Source: PALSA-1196 sp036833805
Lineage (GTDB): Bacteria; Pseudomonadota; Gammaproteobacteria; Steroidobacterales; Steroidobacteraceae
Length of the DNA: 18,362 bases
Assembly: GCA_036833805.1 (NCBI GenBank)
Contig: DAITPA010000038.1
Coordinates: forward strand, 1-18,362
Direction: 5' to 3'
Below are positions 8,008-16,418 of the stretch, piece after piece (the stretch's first letter is position 1; each line of letters opens with the position of its first letter). Made by a program: the position numbers and the translations under genes. The notes below the pieces were generated by a model that saw only the letters and a program-made list of their open reading frames with translations, was not told the DNA's origin and searched no databases.

Positions 8008-8028
8008 CAGGCGCGACGCTCGCGCTTG
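8008..8028 (-). terminator. Possible terminator-like hairpin between rnpB and mraZ
   Basis: A hairpin with a GCGCGA/TCGCGC core and loop of 3, extended to about 9 bp with one G-T pair, is followed on the minus strand by the AT-rich stretch TTTAAATAAA. It could back up termination of rnpB transcripts before the mraZ promoter. The downstream tract is a mixed A/T run, not a clean U-run, so support is weak. Confidence 0.35.
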
Positions 8029-8065
8029 TTGATCTTTCGACAGGGCCCGTCAGCACGAAAAAAAA

Positions 8066-8441
<376 letters not shown>

Positions 8442-8449
8442 AGACGCCC

Positions 8450-8458
8450 AAGTTAGCA
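8450..8458 (-). promoter_or_regulatory. Candidate extended -10 promoter of rnpB
   Basis: The minus strand reads TGC then TAACTT (8455-8450), an extended -10 arrangement, with a GC-rich discriminator GGGCGTCT leading to the P1 5' end at 8441, about 8 nt after the -10. No good -35 is seen at 16-18 bp. The TAA of the -10 is the rsmI stop codon. GC-rich discriminators are typical of stringently controlled stable RNA genes. Confidence 0.55.
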
Positions 8459-9325
8459 CGCCCCGTCGGCAACTTCTGCTCCATGCGCAATACGCATGGC
8501 GATGAGATAGGCCTCGCTGCGGCGCACACCGGTCAACTGGGCAGCAAGCGCCGCGGCCTTGCCCGGCGGCAGCTCTTTGAGGAGCAGTGTGACGGTGCGC
8601 TTCAGCAGCTGCGGATCGACGCTCCTATGCGCGCGAACGGCGCCATGCACGACGATGGTAATTTCGCCGCGCTGGAAATTCTCTTCAGCGAGCGCGCGTT
8701 GCGCAAGCTCGCCCAAGGTGCCGCGGTAGATGGTCTCGTGCACTTTGGTGAGCTCGCGCGTGACGACCGCGGCGCGTGCCGCGCCGAAGGCCGCGGACAG
8801 ATCCGCGAGCGACTGCGCGATGCGATGCGGGGCTTCGAAAAAAACCAGCGTACGCGTCTCCTCGGCGAGCGCCGCCAATGCGGATTGCCGTTCACGCACG
8901 CGCGCCGGCAGGAACCCCTCGAAGCAGAAGCGCTCCGTCGGCAGCCCCGCCACCGCCAGCGCAGCCGTAATGGCCGAAGGTCCGGGAATCGCCCGCACAA
9001 CAAATCCGGCGGCGACCGCCTGGCGGACGAGGTCAAAGCCCGGATCCGACAGCAGCGGCGTGCCCGCATCACTCACGAGCGCGACCAGCGCTCCCGCGGC
9101 GAGCTGCGCCAGCACCTCGGGCACGCGCCGCGCTTCGTTGTGTGCATGCAGCGACACGAGCGGCTTCGACACGCCGATGGAGTTTAAGAGCGCGAGCGTA
9201 TGGCGCGTGTCCTCGGCCGCAATGAGGTCGGCCGCGGCGAGCACCTCGCGCGCGCGTGCGCCCAAGTCGCTCAAGTTTCCGATCGGCGTTGCGACGACGT
9301 CGAGCCGACCCGTTGGTTTCTTCAC
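8453..9325 (-). CDS. rsmI: 16S rRNA (cytidine(1402)-2'-O)-methyltransferase
   Basis: RsmI is the SAM-dependent tetrapyrrole-methylase-fold enzyme that adds the 2'-O-methyl group of m4Cm1402 in 16S rRNA. The 290-residue product (E. coli 286) shows VATPIGNLSDLG at 11-22, AEDTRHT near 37, SDAGTPLLSDPG at 85-96, IPGPSAITAAL at 113-123 and FEGFLPAR near 135. The start is GTG at 9323-9325, supported by GAGGAAG ending 4 nt upstream. It is divergent from lpoA, and rnpB follows its stop directly on the same strand. Confidence 0.95.
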   Translation of the reverse strand: MKKPTGRLDVVATPIGNLSDLGARAREVLAAADLIAAEDTRHTLALLNSIGVSKPLVSLHAHNEARRVPEVLAQLAAGALVALVSDAGTPLLSDPGFDLVRQAVAAGFVVRAIPGPSAITAALAVAGLPTERFCFEGFLPARVRERQSALAALAEETRTLVFFEAPHRIAQSLADLSAAFGAARAAVVTRELTKVHETIYRGTLGELAQRALAEENFQRGEITIVVHGAVRAHRSVDPQLLKRTVTLLLKELPPGKAAALAAQLTGVRRSEAYLIAMRIAHGAEVADGAC

Positions 9326-9331
9326 TATACT
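9326..9331 (+). promoter_or_regulatory. Candidate -10 element for lpoA
   Basis: TATACT matches the -10 consensus at five of six positions and lies in the 76-bp gap between divergent rsmI and lpoA. It would give a leader of about 65 nt. No convincing -35 lies 16-18 bp upstream, and the hexamer overlaps the rsmI ribosome binding site on the other strand. A GGAAGG Shine-Dalgarno candidate is at 9384-9389, 12 nt before the lpoA ATG. Confidence 0.35.
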
Positions 9332-9401
9332 TCCTCAAGGCCGCGCCACCGGCGGCGGCGCGAACGGGCATCCTGCCCACGCACGGAAGGTCGCACAACC
9401 C

Positions 9402-10655
9402 ATGTTTGAGGCTCGGTGTGTTCTGCGGTGGAGTGCGGCGGCGGCGCTGGTCTTGCTCTCGGGATGCTCGCTCGTGCCGAGGACCCCGGAACCCGGCCCC
9501 GCGGCCGTACCGCAGCCCGCGCCAGCGCCCTTCGCGCCCGCGCCTCTGGAGGCCGCCCCACCATCCCCGCCCCCGACCGCGAGCGGTCCCGGCAATGTGG
9601 CGCTCATCATGCCGATCTCGGGAAAGCTCTCGAGCGCCGGCATTTCGCTGCGCGAGGGCTTTATGACGGCGTACTACCAGACGCCCGCCGCGCAGCGCCT
9701 GCACGTGCGCTTCTACGACACCGCGGAGTTTGGCCTCGGCGCAGCCGTTTCCCAGGCGAGCCGCGATGGCGCCGAGCTCATCGTGGGTCCTCTTGCGCGC
9801 GATGCCGTGAGCGCCGCCGCGGCGATAACGGGCGCGCGCCCGCCGATTCTGGCGCTCAACTTTCTGCCCCCGGGCACCCCGATACCGCCGGCGTTCTATC
9901 AGTTTGCGCTGTCGCCCGAGGATGAAGCCCGTCAGGTCGCGCGCCGGGTGCTCGCCGACGGCCATAAAAACGGAGTCGCGCTGGTACCGGCAGGCGATTG
10001 GGGCGCGCGGGTGCTGGCGGCCTTTACGCAGGAGCTGCAAGCCGGCGGCGGCGCTTTGTTGTCGCAAGCGTCCTTCGATGCCGCGCGCTCGGATTACTCG
10101 TTCGAAATCACGCAGGTTTTGCGCATCAGCGACAGCGTCGCGCGCGACAAGCGGCTCGAATCGGTTCTCGGCGCGAAGCTTGAGTTTCAACCGCGGCTGC
10201 GCGGGGACATCGAGTTCATCTTTGCCGCAAGCCCGGTGAACACGGCGCGCCTGCTGCTGCCGCAATTGCGTTTTCACTTTGCAGGCTCGATTGCAACGTA
10301 TGCGACCTCGGACTCCTTTGAGCCGCATCCGACCGCCAACCAGGATATGGAAGGGCTCATGTTGCCGGACATGCCCTGGATGCTCGGCAGCGAACTCGCC
10401 GACAGCGTGCATGACGCCGCCCACGCGGCCTGGCCGACCGGCGGACCGCATCGCAACCGTCTGTATGCGTTTGGCTTCGATGCCTACCTTCTGGCCGCTG
10501 CACTGCATGGGCAAGGCGGCGCAACTCAAATCAATGTACAGGGCTTGACCGGGCGGCTCAGCCTCGACGCCGAGCGGCGCGTGCAGCGCGAGCTCGTATG
10601 GGGCTCGATGCACAATGGGCAACCGCGCGCGTTGCCGGCGGCGCTCGAGCAGTGA
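9402..10655 (+). CDS. lpoA: Penicillin-binding protein activator LpoA-like lipoprotein, short form
   Basis: LpoA is an outer-membrane lipoprotein that reaches across the periplasm to stimulate PBP1A. This 417-residue protein has a lipoprotein signal peptide with lipobox LSGC (acylated C22, followed by Ser, consistent with outer-membrane sorting). A Pro/Ala-rich linker covers about 26-62, and then comes the LppC/LpoA C-terminal domain of periplasmic-binding-protein fold, starting GNVALIMPISGKLSSAGISLREGF. E. coli LpoA is 678 residues with an N-terminal TPR-like domain; that domain is absent here. The frame is open far upstream (to 8730), but signal peptide and lipobox fix the start at 9402. 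Its place opposite rsmI is the conserved lpoA position. Partner PBP1A is inferred, not seen. Confidence 0.85.
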   Translation: MFEARCVLRWSAAAALVLLSGCSLVPRTPEPGPAAVPQPAPAPFAPAPLEAAPPSPPPTASGPGNVALIMPISGKLSSAGISLREGFMTAYYQTPAAQRLHVRFYDTAEFGLGAAVSQASRDGAELIVGPLARDAVSAAAAITGARPPILALNFLPPGTPIPPAFYQFALSPEDEARQVARRVLADGHKNGVALVPAGDWGARVLAAFTQELQAGGGALLSQASFDAARSDYSFEITQVLRISDSVARDKRLESVLGAKLEFQPRLRGDIEFIFAASPVNTARLLLPQLRFHFAGSIATYATSDSFEPHPTANQDMEGLMLPDMPWMLGSELADSVHDAAHAAWPTGGPHRNRLYAFGFDAYLLAAALHGQGGATQINVQGLTGRLSLDAERRVQRELVWGSMHNGQPRALPAALEQ

Positions 10656-10658
10656 AGC

Positions 10659-11045
10659 TTATTTGACGACCTTCAGATGCGCGCGCCGGCTGCCGTCTTC
10701 GTCGCTCGGCGTCGGCGGCGGCTCCGGACCCAGATCCTGGTCAGAGAACACCATGCCCTCGCCGGTCTCGCGCGCATAAATACCGAGCACCGCGGCGATC
10801 GGCACGCGTATCGGGTGCACGACGCCTGCGAAACGCGCGCCAAATTCGATCCACTCGTTGCCGAGGCTTAGGTTTTGAGTCGCGGTCAGGCTCAAATTGA
10901 GCACGATCTTGCCGTCTTTGACGTAGCTGCGCGGCACCGTGACCCCGGCACGCTCGGCATCGACGATGATGTGCGGGGTGTGCTGGCTGTCGCTCACCCA
11001 CTCGTGCATGGCGCGCAGCAGGTAGGGTCGTTTGGGCGGAGACAT
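10659..11045 (-). CDS. sspB: ClpXP protease specificity-enhancing factor SspB
   Basis: SspB is the cytoplasmic adaptor that delivers ssrA-tagged and some other substrates to ClpXP. The 128-residue product starts SPPKRPYLLRAMHEWVSD and contains the substrate-binding core (TPHIIVDAERAGVTVP, NLSLTATQNL, FGARFAGV, IPVPIAAV-like IRVPIAAVLGIYARETGEGM). A flexible acidic tail ends in AHLKVVK, the ClpX-binding peptide found at the same place in E. coli (ending RVVK). It lies 23 bp after sspA. It converges with lpoA, with 3 bp between the stop codons. The ribosome binding site is weak. Confidence 0.95.
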   Translation of the reverse strand: MSPPKRPYLLRAMHEWVSDSQHTPHIIVDAERAGVTVPRSYVKDGKIVLNLSLTATQNLSLGNEWIEFGARFAGVVHPIRVPIAAVLGIYARETGEGMVFSDQDLGPEPPPTPSDEDGSRRAHLKVVK

Positions 11046-11068
11046 GTCAGTTCGGCTCGGCCGGCGTA

Positions 11069-11692
11069 TCAGAGAAGGCGCATCTCCTGCTCGGCGTCCG
11101 TCAGGCTGTCACGAAACGCCGGACGCGCGAACACGATGGAAGCATATTTTTGTATCGCCTGCGCCTGCGGCGGCAATTCGATTTCGTAATACGGCAACCG
11201 CCACAGAATCGGCGCGATCGTCGCATCGACCAGGGAGAACTCGTCCGACAGAAAGAAGCGCTTCATCGTGAAAAGCTCGGTGCTCTGCAGGATGACATCG
11301 CGCAGGATCTTCTTGTGCTTCACGCTCTGCTTCTTATCGGGCTCCTGGTCGATCTGCTGCACAAGGCCGTACCAATCGCGCTCGATGCGATACAGCGCGA
11401 GGCGAAACTGCGCGCGCGTCACCGGATCGACCGGCATCAGCGGCGGATGCGGGAAACGCTCATCCAAATACTCGATGATGACGCGCGAGTCGTACAGCAC
11501 GAGCTCGCGGTCGACCAGCGTCGGTACGCTGTGGTACGGGTTCAAATCCAGCAGATCCTCCGGGAACCGTCCCGGCTCGACGCTCACGATTTCAATACCG
11601 ATGCCCTTCTCCGCGAGCACGATCCGGGTGCGATGACTCCACGGATCGGTCGGCGCAGAAAACAGCGTCATGATGGAACGTCGGCTCGACAA
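11069..11692 (-). CDS. sspA: Stringent starvation protein A
   Basis: SspA is a GST-fold protein without known glutathione activity that binds RNA polymerase and promotes stationary-phase and acid-tolerance expression in E. coli. The product shows MTLFSAPTDPWSHRTRIVLAE, NPYHSVPTLVDRELVLYDSR, EYLDERFPHPPLMPVDPV and the C-terminal FFLSDEFSLVDATIAP and WRLPYY, all close to E. coli SspA. I place the start at TTG 11692-11690, because AGGGAG (11707-11702) is 9 nt upstream and the added residues SSRRSI mirror the KRSV preceding MTLFSGP in E. coli; this gives 207 aa. The conventional alternative is ATG 11671 (200 aa), 30 nt from the same site. It follows petC and precedes sspB in one direction. Confidence 0.93.
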   Translation of the reverse strand: MSSRRSIMTLFSAPTDPWSHRTRIVLAEKGIGIEIVSVEPGRFPEDLLDLNPYHSVPTLVDRELVLYDSRVIIEYLDERFPHPPLMPVDPVTRAQFRLALYRIERDWYGLVQQIDQEPDKKQSVKHKKILRDVILQSTELFTMKRFFLSDEFSLVDATIAPILWRLPYYEIELPPQAQAIQKYASIVFARPAFRDSLTDAEQEMRLL

Positions 11693-11701
11693 GGATCCGC
11701 A

Positions 11702-11707
11702 CTCCCT
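11702..11707 (-). promoter_or_regulatory. Ribosome binding site deciding the sspA start
   Basis: AGGGAG on the minus strand lies 9 nt before TTG 11692 and 30 nt before ATG 11671. The spacing favours the TTG codon. It sits 7 bp after the petC stop. Confidence 0.6.
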
Positions 11708-11714
11708 GACGCGA

Positions 11715-12494
11715 TCAGTGCACGTCTTTCCAATATTCCTGCTTGAGAAGCCAGGCCAGCCATGTAAACACGAGCAGGAACAGCACCACCCAGATACCGA
11801 GCGCGCGCCGCGCGACCTGGGTGGGCTCGCCCACATAGTCGAGAAAGTTGACGGTGTCGTGCACGAACTTGTCGTACTCGGCCGCGCTCAGGCGCCCCGG
11901 CGTCACCGCCTCGAAGTGATCGAACACCTGCTCGGTCATGAGCTTGCCGTCGGCGCCCGGCTTCTGCTCATCCTTGAATACGGCGCGCTTTAAGCCCTCG
12001 AGCTCCGAGAGCACCGCCGGCATCGCGGTGGCAGTCAGGCGCAGATTGTTGCCGCCGGTCGGCCGGGTCGGATCGATGTAAAAGGTTTTCAGAAACTGAT
12101 ACAGATAGTCGGTGCTGCGCGCCCGCGCCATGATCGAAAGATCCGGCGCCGTCTTGCCAAACCAGGCCACAGCATCGGCGTCCGGCATGATCGTCAGGAT
12201 GTAGTTCGCGGGCTTGTCGCCCGGCGCCAAGAGGTACTGCTGCAGCTCCTCGGTGGAGATCGCCAGATCGCTTGCGAGGCGCGAGTAACGCTCGTATTTG
12301 AGCGAGTGGCAGCCGAAGCAATAGCCCATGAAGTTGCGTGCGCCGCGCTGCAGGGATGCCGTGTTGGTAACGTCGTCGTCGGCGCGCCAGCTCAGCCAGT
12401 CCGCGCCTGCGCCGCCGCCACCTTCCGCGGCGCCACAGGCGCTGCCGGCGAGGAGGAGCCCTGCGAGCAGCAGCGCTTTCTTAGCCGTGCCCAT
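11715..12494 (-). CDS. petC: Ubiquinol--cytochrome c reductase, cytochrome c1 subunit
   Basis: Cytochrome c1 accepts electrons from the Rieske centre and passes them to soluble cytochrome c in the periplasm. The 259-residue protein has an N-terminal Sec signal (about 1-22), a Gly-rich segment and a single c-type haem site CFGCH at 59-63. The likely sixth ligand is M158 in TATAMPAVLSELEG. A C-terminal anchor (about 231-250) is followed by KQEYWKDVH. This is the standard c1 layout. Its start lies inside the 3' end of petB (14-bp overlap). A separate cytochrome c1 gene, not fused to b, is typical of gamma-proteobacteria. Confidence 0.96.
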   Translation of the reverse strand: MGTAKKALLLAGLLLAGSACGAAEGGGGAGADWLSWRADDDVTNTASLQRGARNFMGYCFGCHSLKYERYSRLASDLAISTEELQQYLLAPGDKPANYILTIMPDADAVAWFGKTAPDLSIMARARSTDYLYQFLKTFYIDPTRPTGGNNLRLTATAMPAVLSELEGLKRAVFKDEQKPGADGKLMTEQVFDHFEAVTPGRLSAAEYDKFVHDTVNFLDYVGEPTQVARRALGIWVVLFLLVFTWLAWLLKQEYWKDVH

Positions 12495-13743
12495 GATAAG
12501 TCACTCGGTCAGGCACCGGCTTCACCTTGTCGATGCGCGAGTACCACGGCATCAACAGGAAGAATGCGAAATAGATCGCGGCGAAGATGCGCGCGAGAAT
12601 CACGTACAAGCCTTCGGCCGGCTGCAGGCCAAGATATCCGAGCGCGATGAAGGATACGGCGAAGAGGCCGAGCGCTCCTCTTGAGAGCACGCCGCGGTAG
12701 CGCATCGACTTCACCGGCGAGCGGTCGAGCCACGGCAGGAACACGAAGAGCGCGACGGCCGAGAACATCAACAATGCGCTCAGGCGCTGATCCGGAACGG
12801 CGCGCAGGATCGCGAAGTAAGTGGTGAAGTACCACACCGGCGCAATGTGCTCGGGCGTCGACAGGGGATTGGCGGGCTCGAAGTTCGCCCCCTCGAGGAA
12901 CAGGCCGCCGAAGCTCGGCACGAAGAACACGACGATCGCGAGCACTACGAGCATCACGCCAACGCCGACGATGTCCTTCACCGTGTAGTAGGGATGAAAC
13001 GGAATGCCATCGAGCGGATGGCCATCGGCACCGACGCGCGCCTTGATTTCGATGCCATCGGGATTGTTCGAGCCGGTGCGCCGGAGCGCGACGAGATGCA
13101 GCATGACGAACAACAAGAGCGCAAGCGGCACCGCCGCGACGTGCAGCGCAAAGAAGCGCATCAAGGTTGCATCCGCGATGCCGTAGTCGCCACGGATCCA
13201 CTCGACGAGGCCCGGGCCAATCACCGGAATGGTGCCAAATAGGTTCACGATCACCTGCGCGCCCCAGAAGGACATGTTGCCCCACGGCAGCACGTAGCCC
13301 AAGAACGCCTCCGCGATCAGCGCAAAGTACACCACCATGCCGATGAGCCAGAGCAGCTCGCGCGGCGCTTTGTACGAGCCGTACAGCATGGCGCGAAACA
13401 TGTGCAGGTAAACGACGATGAAAAATATCGACGCGCCGCTCGAGTGCAGATAGCGGATGAGCCAGCCCCACTGCACCTCGCGCATGATGAATTCGACCGA
13501 ATCGAAGGCGCTCGCCTCGCCCGGCTTATAGAACATCGTCAGAAAGATGCCGGTCGCAAGCTGCAGCACCAGCACGACGAGCGCGAGCGACCCGAAGAAG
13601 TACCAGATATTGAAATTCTTCGGCGCGTAATAGCCTGTCAAGGTGTCGGAGACAAACTCCTGCACCGGAAAGCGCTTGTAGATCCAGGCCACGACGCCGC
13701 CGGACTTCACTTCGGGTTCGGAAGGCGCGGCGGCCGCGGCCAT
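12481..13743 (-). CDS. petB: Ubiquinol--cytochrome c reductase, cytochrome b subunit
   Basis: Cytochrome b is the membrane core of the bc1 complex, carrying haems bL and bH and the Qo and Qi quinone sites. The 420-residue protein has about eight or nine hydrophobic helices. The haem ligand pairs are H100/H114 (RYLHSSGASIFFIVVYLH) and H201/H216 (helix D). The loop GSNNPDG and the Qo segment TPEHIAPVWYF are present. The Qo tetrapeptide is PVWY (302-305), so the glutamate of PEWY is replaced by valine. The second His pair is separated by 15 positions, not 14. The start is ATG 13743, 7 nt after AAAGGAG (13757-13751); a GTG one codon earlier is too close to that site. Confidence 0.96.
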   Translation of the reverse strand: MAAAAAPSEPEVKSGGVVAWIYKRFPVQEFVSDTLTGYYAPKNFNIWYFFGSLALVVLVLQLATGIFLTMFYKPGEASAFDSVEFIMREVQWGWLIRYLHSSGASIFFIVVYLHMFRAMLYGSYKAPRELLWLIGMVVYFALIAEAFLGYVLPWGNMSFWGAQVIVNLFGTIPVIGPGLVEWIRGDYGIADATLMRFFALHVAAVPLALLLFVMLHLVALRRTGSNNPDGIEIKARVGADGHPLDGIPFHPYYTVKDIVGVGVMLVVLAIVVFFVPSFGGLFLEGANFEPANPLSTPEHIAPVWYFTTYFAILRAVPDQRLSALLMFSAVALFVFLPWLDRSPVKSMRYRGVLSRGALGLFAVSFIALGYLGLQPAEGLYVILARIFAAIYFAFFLLMPWYSRIDKVKPVPDRVTYHGHG

Positions 13744-14366
13744 CACGCGGCTCCTTTCTGATTGGGCTCGTCGATGCCGATCACCAGCGTCTCAGCGTTT
13801 TCATACGCATACGGAGGCACGCGCAGATTGACCGACGCCGGCGAGCCAGCGAACACCCGCCCGGAGAGATCAAAGCGCGAACCGTGGCAGGGGCAGAAGA
13901 ATCCGCCGGGCCAGTCTGCGCCCAAGTCGGCAAGCCCTGCCTGGAAACGCTCCTTCGGCAGGCAGCCCAAATGCGTGCAGACGCCGATCAGCACGAGGTA
14001 TTCGGGCTTTCTTGCGCGCGCCGTGTTTTTCGCGTAGCTCGGCTGGTCGGAGTTGGCGGATGTCGCATCCTTCAGGCGCTCGTCGTGGCCTGCGAGGCTT
14101 GCGAGCATGACGGGCGTGCGGCGCACCACATAGACCGGCTGCTTGCGCCAGATGACGACGACCATTTGTCCGCGATCAAGCTTCGAGAGGTCAAGCGCGA
14201 CCGGTGCGCCGAAGGCGCGCGCGCGCTCGGATGGCAGCCACGAAGCTGCGAACGGCACGACCGCCAGCGCCACTCCGATTGCACCGGTCGTGGCCGTGGC
14301 CGCCGTTAGAAACACACGCCGACTCCTGTCGACCTCACTGTCGCCGATCACAACATCAGAAGCCAT
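13743..14366 (-). CDS. petA: Ubiquinol--cytochrome c reductase, Rieske iron-sulfur subunit
   Basis: The Rieske protein takes the first electron from ubiquinol at Qo and swings to cytochrome c1. The 207-residue product has a twin-arginine type leader (SRRVFL at 15-20) and one N-terminal membrane helix (about 24-44) that stays as an anchor. The soluble 2Fe-2S fold has CTHLGC at 130-135 and CPCHGS at 158-163. Cluster ligands are C130, H132, C158 and H161; C135 and C160 form the expected disulphide. GGGAGAG lies about 7 nt before the ATG. It is the first gene of petA-petB-petC-sspA-sspB; its stop overlaps the petB start. Confidence 0.97.
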   Translation of the reverse strand: MASDVVIGDSEVDRSRRVFLTAATATTGAIGVALAVVPFAASWLPSERARAFGAPVALDLSKLDRGQMVVVIWRKQPVYVVRRTPVMLASLAGHDERLKDATSANSDQPSYAKNTARARKPEYLVLIGVCTHLGCLPKERFQAGLADLGADWPGGFFCPCHGSRFDLSGRVFAGSPASVNLRVPPYAYENAETLVIGIDEPNQKGAA

Positions 14367-14575
14367 CGAGTGGCTCTCCCGCTACCGTCCAACTTAAATA
14401 CACGCATACTCTCGCGCCCACATCCAATGCGCGGGCAAGCGCGCAGGAGGCTGCCTGCGGCTAGCGGGGGGCGATGTGATTTAGTATACACGATCGACAA
14501 CGCTCTTCGGACGAGCGCCCGGCGCGCCTGCCCCGTGGTGCGCGGTTCATGACAAACATGCTGACGACTTAAAAA
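14367..14575. promoter_or_regulatory. Divergent intergenic region between petA and the DegS-type protease gene
   Basis: This 209-bp gap must hold promoters for both directions. On the minus strand (petA side) TATACT at 14488-14483 and TATTTA at 14400-14395 resemble -10 boxes, but neither has a good -35 at 16-18 bp. On the plus strand no convincing sigma70 or sigmaE promoter is visible, and the protease ATG has no clear Shine-Dalgarno sequence. A 5-bp inverted repeat, CGCTC/GAGCG (14501-14517), is too short to interpret. Confidence 0.45.
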
Positions 14576-15697
<1,122 letters not shown>

Positions 15698-15714
15698 CGT
15701 CACAAGGCGCGCCT

Positions 15715-16413
15715 ATGCAGCCCAGCGTGTCACCGGAGATTCGCGTGCGGCGCTTCGCAGCGCGCGCCGATCTTGATCGGGCGCTCGCCGAGCGCTTAGC
15801 AAGCGCGGCCACTGCCACCGCGAGCGCGATCATGCTCTCGGGTGGCACGACGCCCGGCCCCGCCTTTGCGTTGGCAGCCGAGCGCGGCGTGCGCGCCGCG
15901 CCGGGTTTACGCGTGCTCTACTCCGATGAACGGCAGGTGCCGTCGACTTCGGCTGCGAGCAACTATCACCTCTCGCAGCCGCTGTTAGCAGCCCTCGCGC
16001 TGCCCGCGCAACAGGTGCTGCGCGTGCGCACGGAGCTGCCGCTTGCGGACGCTGCGCAAGATTATGCAGAGCGCCTGCAGGGCCTCCTCGACGGCAAGGT
16101 TCGCATCCGCCTCGGCCTTCTCGGATTGGGCGCCGACGGCCATACGGCCTCGCTCTTCACTTCCGCAGACCTTGCAGCCGCGCGCCAGCATCTGGCGATC
16201 TCGGTGCAGCGGCCCGACGGCCGCAGCGCCGTCACCGTGACGCCGGATTTCCTGGCGCAGGTCGATGAAATCTTATTTGTCGTCGCCGGAGCCGATAAGG
16301 CGCCGGCGCTCAAGCGGCTTAACGCACGCGATCCGACGCTGACCGCGTGGCGCGCGGTCGCGCGCGCTGCCCAGGTGCAGGTGTGGGCGGACCCGGACGC
16401 GTGGCCGCCGTAG
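15715..16413 (+). CDS. pgl: 6-phosphogluconolactonase
   Basis: Pgl hydrolyses 6-phosphogluconolactone to 6-phosphogluconate in the cytoplasm. The 232-residue product belongs to the NagB-like (DevB/SOL) lactonase family. It has LSGGTTPGPAF at 41-51, YSDERQVPSTSAASNYHL at 69-86, LLGLGADGHTASLF at 135-148 and a GADK segment near the C terminus. It starts 17 bp after the protease gene with only a weak AAGG ribosome binding site, so it may be co-transcribed with it. It converges with zwf, with 5 bp between stop codons. The neighbouring zwf and gnd supply the enzymes before and after it in the pathway. Confidence 0.95.
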   Translation: MQPSVSPEIRVRRFAARADLDRALAERLASAATATASAIMLSGGTTPGPAFALAAERGVRAAPGLRVLYSDERQVPSTSAASNYHLSQPLLAALALPAQQVLRVRTELPLADAAQDYAERLQGLLDGKVRIRLGLLGLGADGHTASLFTSADLAAARQHLAISVQRPDGRSAVTVTPDFLAQVDEILFVVAGADKAPALKRLNARDPTLTAWRAVARAAQVQVWADPDAWPP

Positions 16414-16418
16414 CCGCT

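Noticed and set aside
8730..9401. Plus-strand frame continuous with lpoA extending upstream to 8730
   Set aside because: It is antisense to rsmI, and the signal peptide with lipobox LSGC begins at 9402, so the upstream part is only open frame in GC-rich DNA.
9069..10622. 517-codon minus-strand open frame across lpoA
   Set aside because: Composition is Arg/Gly/Ala-rich with no recognisable domain; lpoA on the other strand has a clear signal and fold.
12430..12450. Possible lipobox near C20 of cytochrome c1
   Set aside because: The -3 residue is Gly and the family uses a Sec signal with a C-terminal anchor.
14501..14517. CGCTC/GAGCG inverted repeat in the petA-degS gap
   Set aside because: Only 5 bp with a 7-nt loop and no U-tract; expected by chance in GC-rich DNA.
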